Shown here: positions 1 to 5,174 of the stretch, piece by piece | Layout: each line of letters starts with the position of its first letter | Numbering within the stretch: the stretch's first letter is position 1 | From: Ignavibacteria bacterium | GTDB lineage: Bacteria; Bacteroidota; Ignavibacteria; Ignavibacteriales; Melioribacteraceae | NCBI GenBank assembly: GCA_027347545.1 | Contig: DAIEQT010000041.1 | Span: 1 to 6,091 of the forward strand | DNA length: 6,091 nucleotides | Direction: 5' to 3' | Position numbers and translations under genes: made by a program | The notes under the pieces: model-generated | Told to the model about the DNA's origin: nothing | The model's input: the letters and a program-made list of their open reading frames with translations, nothing else | Databases searched by the model: none

Positions 1-658
1 TGTTCTGATTGATAAGCAGTTAAAAAAATCGTCCTTTGATATAGTGTACAAAGTAAGAAAAGCTGTTGGCGTAAAAAAAGTTGGTCATGCCGGAACGTTG
101 GACCCGATGGCAACCGGACTTGTGCTTATTTGCACCGGAAGAAAAACCAAAGAGATTACGCAGCTTCTTACTGTTGAAAAAACTTATACCGGAGTTATTT
201 CGCTCGGCAGAACAACTCCTTCTTATGATTTGGAGACATTCTATGATTCCGAAAATGGCTTTGAAGGAATTACCGAAGAGATGATTCATAAAGTAAAAAG
301 TGAATTCTTAGGTGAGCAGTTCCAAACTCCGCCAATGTTTTCTGCTATTAAGAAAGATGGCAAAGCGCTTTACCACATGGCGAGAAAAGGCATTGAAATT
401 GAACGTGAGCCGAAGAAAATCTTAATCTCAAAATTTGAGATAACTAAGATTGATTTGCCGAATGTACATTTTGAAATCACGTGCTCTAAAGGAACTTACA
501 TTAGAGTGATTGCGCACGATTTTGGAAAGAAGCTTGGATGCGGTGCTTATTTACGTGAGCTGAGAAGAACAAAAGTTGGCGAGTATGATGTTGCTGATGC
601 GTTGACAATAGATGAGTTTAGAGAACATTACACAATTATCCCGATTGCAGTTGTATGA
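1..658 (+). CDS. truB: tRNA pseudouridine(55) synthase TruB, 5'-truncated
   Basis: TruB isomerises uridine 55 in the T-loop of tRNAs to pseudouridine in the cytoplasm. The frame is open from base 2 to the TGA at 656-658, giving 218 visible residues. Numbered from the first full codon, the catalytic motif GHAGTLDPMATG holds the nucleophile Asp34 (codon 101-103). Tyr62 lies in KTYTG, PPMFSAIKKDGKALY spans 110-124, and GTYIR (164-168) leads into the LRELRRTKVGEY segment. By comparison with E. coli TruB (catalytic Asp48) roughly 10-20 N-terminal residues are missing, so the start is outside the window; the GTG at 44 lies inside the conserved domain and is not the start. The protein ends soon after the catalytic domain, with no C-terminal PUA domain, as in short TruBs of the Bacteroidetes/Chlorobi group. 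The usual KPxGxTS segment reads KQLKKSS. The stop overlaps the ribF start, suggesting translational coupling. The identification is secure. Confidence 0.97.
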   Translation, partial: VLIDKQLKKSSFDIVYKVRKAVGVKKVGHAGTLDPMATGLVLICTGRKTKEITQLLTVEKTYTGVISLGRTTPSYDLETFYDSENGFEGITEEMIHKVKSEFLGEQFQTPPMFSAIKKDGKALYHMARKGIEIEREPKKILISKFEITKIDLPNVHFEITCSKGTYIRVIAHDFGKKLGCGAYLRELRRTKVGEYDVADALTIDEFREHYTIIPIAVV

Positions 659-1593
659 AAGTTTATTCAGATAGATCTGAAATAGATAAAATAAAGAAAG
701 CCGTTGTAACCGTTGGTTCGTTTGACGGATTGCACCGCGGGCATTTTAAGATTTTGGAGATGGTTAAAAAAGTAGCCGCTGAAACAGACGCGGCAAGTTT
801 CGTAGTTACTTTCGATCCTCATCCAAGATCTGTTCTTGCTCAGAACTCCGAAGTTGGAATTTTAACTTCGCTTGAAGAGAAGAAATGGATTATTGAAGAA
901 GCCGGGATAGAAAATTTAATGGTGATTCATTTTACCAGAGAGTTTTCTCAACAGACTTCGGAAGAGTTCATTAGAAAATTTGTTGTTGAAAAACTGGATG
1001 CATCGCACATGGTTATCGGGCATGATCATAAGTTCGGAAGAGACCGTTTAGGCGATGAAAACAAACTGAGAGAAATAGGCGAGCAATTTGGGTTTGGCGT
1101 GACTGCTGTTGCTGCCGAATGTTTGGATGGCGTAACAATCAGCAGTACAAAGGTTCGCAACTTTTTGATTGCCGGCGAACTTGATAAAGCAAATTTGTTT
1201 TTGGGAAGATTGTATTCCATTTGTGGAATTGTTGTTAAAGGTGCTCAACGCGGCAGAACGCTTGGTTTTCCAACAGCAAATGTTCAAGTTGATGATCCGA
1301 AGAAATCAATTCCTAAGAATGGTGTTTATGTTGTTCGTTGTACGCTCGGCAGCCAAAGCTATTATGGAGTGATGAACATTGGTTACCGTCCGACTTTTGA
1401 GAACAAACACGAAATTGTTGCTGAAGCAAACATTCTTGAATTCGATCGTGATATTTACGGAGAGAAAATTAAAGTTGAGTTTGTAAAGCGTCTTCGTGAT
1501 GAAAAGAAATTCGATTCCAAAGATGCTCTCATTCATCAGATTGAAACAGATAGAAAAGAAGCGGAGAATATCGCTTCAGTAAATAAAAATTAA
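655..1593 (+). CDS. ribF: Bifunctional riboflavin kinase / FMN adenylyltransferase (FAD synthetase)
   Basis: RibF phosphorylates riboflavin to FMN and then adenylylates FMN to FAD. At 312 residues it has the usual bacterial bifunctional length. The N-terminal nucleotidyltransferase domain (about 15-185) shows GSFDGLHRGH (21-30), FDPHP (53-57), GHDHKFGRDR (122-131) and ISSTKVR (162-168). The C-terminal riboflavin kinase domain (about 186-308) shows GRTLGFPTAN (200-209) with the metal-binding Thr207, GVMNIGYRPTF (238-248), a likely catalytic glutamate at 257 in AEANILEF, and LRDEKKF (280-286). Both activities therefore look intact. The ATG at 655 overlaps the truB TGA as ATGA, and I see no Shine-Dalgarno before it, so translation probably depends on ribosomes ending truB. 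The truB-ribF-rpsO order is common across bacteria and is not a flavin biosynthesis cluster. FMN made here is the cofactor of the Dus enzyme downstream. Confidence 0.97.
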   Translation: MKVYSDRSEIDKIKKAVVTVGSFDGLHRGHFKILEMVKKVAAETDAASFVVTFDPHPRSVLAQNSEVGILTSLEEKKWIIEEAGIENLMVIHFTREFSQQTSEEFIRKFVVEKLDASHMVIGHDHKFGRDRLGDENKLREIGEQFGFGVTAVAAECLDGVTISSTKVRNFLIAGELDKANLFLGRLYSICGIVVKGAQRGRTLGFPTANVQVDDPKKSIPKNGVYVVRCTLGSQSYYGVMNIGYRPTFENKHEIVAEANILEFDRDIYGEKIKVEFVKRLRDEKKFDSKDALIHQIETDRKEAENIASVNKN

Positions 1594-1602
1594 TCAACTA
1601 AT

Positions 1603-1626
1603 CAATTCCGGTTAACGCTGGAATTG
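1603..1626 (+). promoter_or_regulatory. Hairpin in the rpsO 5' leader, candidate S15-binding element
   Basis: A perfect 7-bp inverted repeat, CAATTCC (1603-1609) with GGAATTG (1620-1626), is extended inward by G1610.U1619, G1611-C1618 and U1612.G1617 around a UAAC loop (1613-1616). This makes about 10 continuous pairs in a 24-base hairpin. The following sequence is CATCGTAAAAC, with no U-tract, so it is not an ordinary intrinsic terminator. The stem ends 17 bases before the Shine-Dalgarno of rpsO. Known fact: S15 represses its own mRNA in several phyla through unrelated leader structures, often using a G.U/G-C step like that in 16S rRNA helix 22. The 5'-GG/5'-CU step here has that form. Regulation by S15 is inference; an mRNA-stabilising or RNase III-cleaved stem are alternatives. 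Confidence 0.5.
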
Positions 1627-1643
1627 CATCGTAAAACAAAATA

Positions 1644-1649
1644 AAGGAG
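1644..1649 (+). promoter_or_regulatory. Shine-Dalgarno sequence of rpsO
   Basis: AAGGAG lies 7 bases before the ATG at 1657 and is the strongest ribosome-binding site in the window. It fixes the rpsO start. It also bears on taxonomy, because typical Bacteroidetes genes lack such a site. Confidence 0.85.
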
Positions 1650-1656
1650 CAGTACA

Positions 1657-1926
1657 ATGTCATTATCATTACAAGAGAAACTTGACATCATCAAAAAATT
1701 TGGTGACAACGAAAAAGACAGCGGGAAAGCTGAAGTTCAAGTAGCTCTATTGACAGCAAGAATTAACCAACTAACAGGTCATTTTGAAGCAAACAAAAAA
1801 GATCATGCATCACGCCGCGGCTTGTTGCAGATGGTTGGTAAAAGAAAAAGATTATTAACCTACTTAGCAGAAAAAAATATTGAAAGATACCGCGCTATAA
1901 TTAAAGAATTGAACATTAGAAAGTAA
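1657..1926 (+). CDS. rpsO: 30S ribosomal protein S15
   Basis: S15 is a primary 16S rRNA-binding protein that docks on the three-way junction of helices 20-22 and organises the central domain (platform) of the 30S subunit. The 89-residue length matches the family (88-89). The core [22 protein letters not shown] spans 42-63. The residues known to contact the helix-22 G.U/G-C step (His42, Asp49, Ser52, counting Met1) and the junction (Gly23, Gln28, Arg35, Tyr69) are all present. The usual DTGSPEVQ segment reads DSGKAEVQ (21-28), a mild change. The start is supported by AAGGAG 7 bases upstream. A leader hairpin lies just before it, and pnp follows after 10 bases, so the two are almost certainly cotranscribed, as in most bacteria. 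Confidence 0.98.
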   Translation: MSLSLQEKLDIIKKFGDNEKDSGKAEVQVALLTARINQLTGHFEANKKDHASRRGLLQMVGKRKRLLTYLAEKNIERYRAIIKELNIRK

Positions 1927-1936
1927 GAGGCATTAA

Positions 1937-4054
1937 ATGGTAGTAACCAAAGAAGTACAGATTGGCAAGCATAAGCTGATCTTTGAAACGGGCAAATTGG
2001 CTAAACAAGCTAATGGTGCAATAATGGCTCGTTACGGTGATACGATGGTTCTTGTAACTGCGGTTGCCGGTGGCCTCAAGGAAGATATTGATTTCTTTCC
2101 GCTCAGCGTAGAGTATAGAGAAAAAGCATTTGCAGCCGGAAAAATTCCGGGTGGATTTTTTAAACGCGAAGGTAAACCAAGCGACCGCGAAGTTTTAAGC
2201 GCCCGTTTGATTGACCGCCCAATTCGTCCCTTGTTTGATGATAATTATAGAAATGAAACTCAAGTTGCTGCGTTTGTATATTCATTCGATGGAGAAAATG
2301 AGCCGGATGTAATAGCCGCATGCGCTGCATCTGCGGCATTAGCAGTTTCAGATATTCCATTCCTCGAACCAATCGGCGAAGTCCGCGTTGGCAGAGTGAA
2401 CGGCGAATTTATAATCAATCCAACATTTCAAGAAGTTGAAGAAAGCGATATCGAATTAGTTGTTGCCGGAACTGAAACTTCAATTATGATGGTTGAAGGT
2501 GAATCCAAAGAAGTTAGTGAGAGCGATCTTCTCAACGCGCTCAAATTTGCTCATCAAGAAATCAAAAAGATTATTGAAGTGCAGAAAGAATTACGCGAAG
2601 CTTGCGGCAAACCTAAGATGGAAGTTATTGCTAAAACTTTGGATGAAAATCTTGTAGCGGATGTTAACGCTCTCGCTCACGATAAATTCAAAGTGATTGT
2701 TTCTTCTGTTCTTGCTAAAGAAGAAAGATCAAAAGCTAACCACGATTTAGGTGATGAAGTTGTTGCAGTCTTGGCTGAAAAATATCCGGGACAAGAAAAA
2801 GTTATTGGTCAAATACTTCACGATATGGAAAAGGATTTGATGCGCAAACGTATTCTTGAAGAAGGATTACGTCTTGACGGCAGAAACACAAAACAAGTAC
2901 GCCCAATTACTTGCGAACTTGGGCTGCTTCCACGTGTTCACGGAACAGCATTATTTACACGTGGTGAAACACAGAGTTTAACAACTCTAACTCTTGGTAC
3001 AAAGCAAGATGAACAAATCATTGACGGATTACAGGACGAGTATAAGAAGAGATTTTTACTTCATTATAACTTCCCGCCGTTTAGTGTTGGTGAAACCGGA
3101 AGATTCTCCGGTGTTGGAAGAAGAGAAGTTGGTCACGGTAACCTGGCAGAGCGTTCTTTGAAAAACATTCTTCCTCCTGAAGATAAATTCCCATATACAG
3201 TCCGCATCAATTCAGATATTCTTGAATCAAACGGTTCATCATCAATGGCAACAGTTTGCGCCGGTTCGCTTGCAATGATGGATGGCGGCGTTCCGGTTAA
3301 ATGTGCTATTGCCGGTATTGCTATGGGCTTGATTAAAGAAGGCGATAAGTATGCAGTTCTTACTGATATTCTTGGAAACGAAGATCACCTTGGTGATATG
3401 GATTTCAAAGTTGCCGGAAGTACAAATGGTATAACCGGTTTACAAATGGATATCAAGATTGAAGGAATTTCTTACGAGATTATGGAAACCGCGCTTGCTC
3501 AAGCTAAGGAAGGAAGATTCCACATTCTTGGTATTATGAATGAGGCAATTTCCACAGCAAGAGAAAGCATCTCAATTTACGCCCCAAGCATTTTATCTAC
3601 AAAGATCCCGGTTGATAAAATCGGTGCTCTTATTGGACCTGGCGGAAAGGTTATCCAGAGAATCCAAAAAGACTTCAGCGTAGAAATCAGTGTTGAAGAA
3701 GATGGTACTGTTAATATTGCAGGTCAAGATTCTAAACTTGCTAAAGAAGCAAAAGAATATATCAAATTAATGATGTCTGAGCCGGAAGTTGGTAAGTCAT
3801 ACAATGCTAAGGTTATCAGCATTAAAGACTTTGGTGCATTTGTAGAATTTATGCCAGGCATTCAAGGACTGCTTCACATTTCTCAAGTAGATAATAAGAA
3901 GATCGCAAAGGTTAGCGATGTTCTTGCAGAAGGTGAAATGGTTCGTGTTAAGTTGCTAAGCATAGAAAATGGCAAATACGCTTTGTCAAGAAAAGTCTTG
4001 TTGAAAGAAAAAGAAGAAGTTAAAGAAGAAAACAATACAGAGAATGCTGAGTAA
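1937..4054 (+). CDS. pnp: Polyribonucleotide nucleotidyltransferase (PNPase)
   Basis: PNPase degrades RNA 3' to 5' by phosphorolysis, releasing nucleoside diphosphates, and can run in reverse to add 3' tails; it acts as a ring-shaped trimer in the cytoplasm. The 705 residues give the full domain set. The first RNase PH domain (about 1-145) carries FFKREGKPSDRE from 74. A helical linker spans about 150-300, and the second, catalytic RNase PH domain about 305-545. In the latter GRREVGHG (394-401) forms part of the phosphate/RNA site, and NEDHLGDMD (481-489) holds Asp483 and Asp489, matching E. coli catalytic Asp486 and Asp492. The KH domain has the loop GPGG (567-570), the S1 domain runs about 619-690, and a charged Glu/Lys/Asn tail ends the protein. 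The ATG at 1937 follows GAGG (1927-1930) by 6 bases. The 10-base gap to rpsO leaves no room for a separate pnp leader of the E. coli autoregulatory kind. An intrinsic terminator overlaps the stop codon. Confidence 0.99.
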   Translation: MVVTKEVQIGKHKLIFETGKLAKQANGAIMARYGDTMVLVTAVAGGLKEDIDFFPLSVEYREKAFAAGKIPGGFFKREGKPSDREVLSARLIDRPIRPLFDDNYRNETQVAAFVYSFDGENEPDVIAACAASAALAVSDIPFLEPIGEVRVGRVNGEFIINPTFQEVEESDIELVVAGTETSIMMVEGESKEVSESDLLNALKFAHQEIKKIIEVQKELREACGKPKMEVIAKTLDENLVADVNALAHDKFKVIVSSVLAKEERSKANHDLGDEVVAVLAEKYPGQEKVIGQILHDMEKDLMRKRILEEGLRLDGRNTKQVRPITCELGLLPRVHGTALFTRGETQSLTTLTLGTKQDEQIIDGLQDEYKKRFLLHYNFPPFSVGETGRFSGVGRREVGHGNLAERSLKNILPPEDKFPYTVRINSDILESNGSSSMATVCAGSLAMMDGGVPVKCAIAGIAMGLIKEGDKYAVLTDILGNEDHLGDMDFKVAGSTNGITGLQMDIKIEGISYEIMETALAQAKEGRFHILGIMNEAISTARESISIYAPSILSTKIPVDKIGALIGPGGKVIQRIQKDFSVEISVEEDGTVNIAGQDSKLAKEAKEYIKLMMSEPEVGKSYNAKVISIKDFGAFVEFMPGIQGLLHISQVDNKKIAKVSDVLAEGEMVRVKLLSIENGKYALSRKVLLKEKEEVKEENNTENAE

Positions 4055-4070
4055 CAACTCGGCATTTTTT
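4044..4070 (+). terminator. Intrinsic terminator overlapping the end of pnp
   Basis: ATGCTGAG (4044-4051) pairs with CTCGGCAT (4058-4065): eight pairs with one G.U wobble (T4048 with G4061). They surround the loop TAACAA (4052-4057) and lead into six Ts (4065-4070). The left arm is the last pnp coding sequence, and the TAA stop codon is the first half of the loop. The stem is only moderately GC-rich, so readthrough into dus is plausible. It probably marks the end of the main rpsO-pnp transcript. Confidence 0.85.
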
Positions 4071-4087
4071 ATAGAGCAGAATGATTG

Positions 4088-5155
4088 ATGAAACTCGGTA
4101 GCCTTGATATTGGACATAAACTTTTTCTCGCCCCAATGGCGGAGGTTACCGATTCGTCTTTCAGAAGAATTTGTAAAGAATATGGCGCTGGAATTACATT
4201 TACCCAAATGGTTAGCGCCGAGGGTGTAATTAAAAATAACTTCGAATCTCTCCGAATTCTATCGTTCAACCGGAACGAAAAACCAATTGGTGTACAAGTA
4301 CTTGGTAACGATCCGGCAATTTTAGGAGAGGCGGCAAAAGAAATTTCCCGGCTTAAGCCAGATTTAATTGATCTTAACTGCGGCTGTCCGGTTGATAAAG
4401 TTACTACAAACAATATGGGCTCTGCGCTTCTCGATGATCCCAAAATGATCGGCAAAATCATCCGCAAAATGGTTGATAATGCCGGCGGTGTTCCCATTTC
4501 GGTAAAACTGAGATTGGGAAAAGATAGAAGTCACATAAACATTTTTGAAACAGCCAAAGCTGTTGAAGACAGCGGAGGTTCTTTGGTTTTTGTTCACGGA
4601 CGCGCACGCAATGATAAGTATGAAACTGAACCTGAGTGGAGCTGGATTGGAAAAGTTAAAGAGTTGGTGAAAATTCCGGTTGTGGGAAACGGTTCAATCT
4701 TTTTCCCCGAAGATGTTAAAAAGATGAAAGATGAAACCGGATGTGATTCTGTAATGGTTGCACGCGGCGCACTTGGTAATCCGTTCATATTCTCCCGCTA
4801 CAACAAACTTGTAGAAACGGGCGAAGACCCGGGAATGCCGGAAATTAATGTTGTTAAAGAAGTTCTGTTAAAACATATAAATAGTATTGAGTTTGAATTC
4901 GGTGAAGTCGTTGCTCTTGATAGAGCAAAGAAACAAACCGTCTGGTATTTGAAAGATTATCCTGGTATAAATTTTCTTTTAGAGAAAGTTTTTGGTTTAA
5001 GAAATTTTGATTCACTTCGTCAATTAATTAACGATCACACCGCAAAAATTACAAGCGGCGAGTATGGCGAAAGTGATAAAGTAGATGTAATAAATAAGTT
5101 TAAGAAAAAAGTTCTTTTCTGGCTGACTGAAGATATAACTCAGATTCAAGGATAA
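4088..5155 (+). CDS. tRNA-dihydrouridine synthase, DusB-like
   Basis: This FMN enzyme of the Dus family reduces specific uridines in the tRNA D-loop region to dihydrouridine using NAD(P)H. Residues 1-245 form the FMN-binding TIM barrel: LFLAPMAEVTD near the N-terminus, NCGCP (97-101) with the catalytic acid Cys100, SVKLRLG with Lys140, HGR (170-172), GNGSI (200-204) and ARGALGNP (225-232) for FMN phosphate binding. The rest, about 250-340, is the helical tRNA-binding domain, with WYLKDYPG. I chose the ATG at 4088 (355 residues) because an in-frame TGA lies at 4082-4084; a TTG at 4085 is the only other possible start. There is no clear Shine-Dalgarno. Departures from the common bacterial pattern are GNGSI for GNGDI, HGRARNDKY for HGRTRxQxY, and KKQ for RKH before the WY. 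Family membership is secure; the exact uridine target and the DusB label are not, so no symbol is given. Confidence 0.92.
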   Translation: MKLGSLDIGHKLFLAPMAEVTDSSFRRICKEYGAGITFTQMVSAEGVIKNNFESLRILSFNRNEKPIGVQVLGNDPAILGEAAKEISRLKPDLIDLNCGCPVDKVTTNNMGSALLDDPKMIGKIIRKMVDNAGGVPISVKLRLGKDRSHINIFETAKAVEDSGGSLVFVHGRARNDKYETEPEWSWIGKVKELVKIPVVGNGSIFFPEDVKKMKDETGCDSVMVARGALGNPFIFSRYNKLVETGEDPGMPEINVVKEVLLKHINSIEFEFGEVVALDRAKKQTVWYLKDYPGINFLLEKVFGLRNFDSLRQLINDHTAKITSGEYGESDKVDVINKFKKKVLFWLTEDITQIQG

Positions 5156-5174
5156 GAACACATAAGGTTTTACA

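Noticed and set aside
44..658. truB starting at the GTG at base 44
   Set aside because: The frame is open upstream to base 2 and that part matches the conserved TruB N-terminal region (LIDK, SSFD), so the gene is truncated by the window edge.
1541..1571. Possible promoter TTGAAA with GAATAT near the end of ribF
   Set aside because: The spacing is about 19 bases and the -10 match is poor; such matches are expected by chance in AT-rich coding sequence.
1603..1626. rpsO leader hairpin as an intrinsic terminator
   Set aside because: The stem is followed by CATCGTAAAAC rather than a run of Ts.
4069..4497. 142-codon open frame on the minus strand opposite dus
   Set aside because: It lies entirely opposite conserved Dus codons, shows no recognisable domain, and is a shadow of the real gene.
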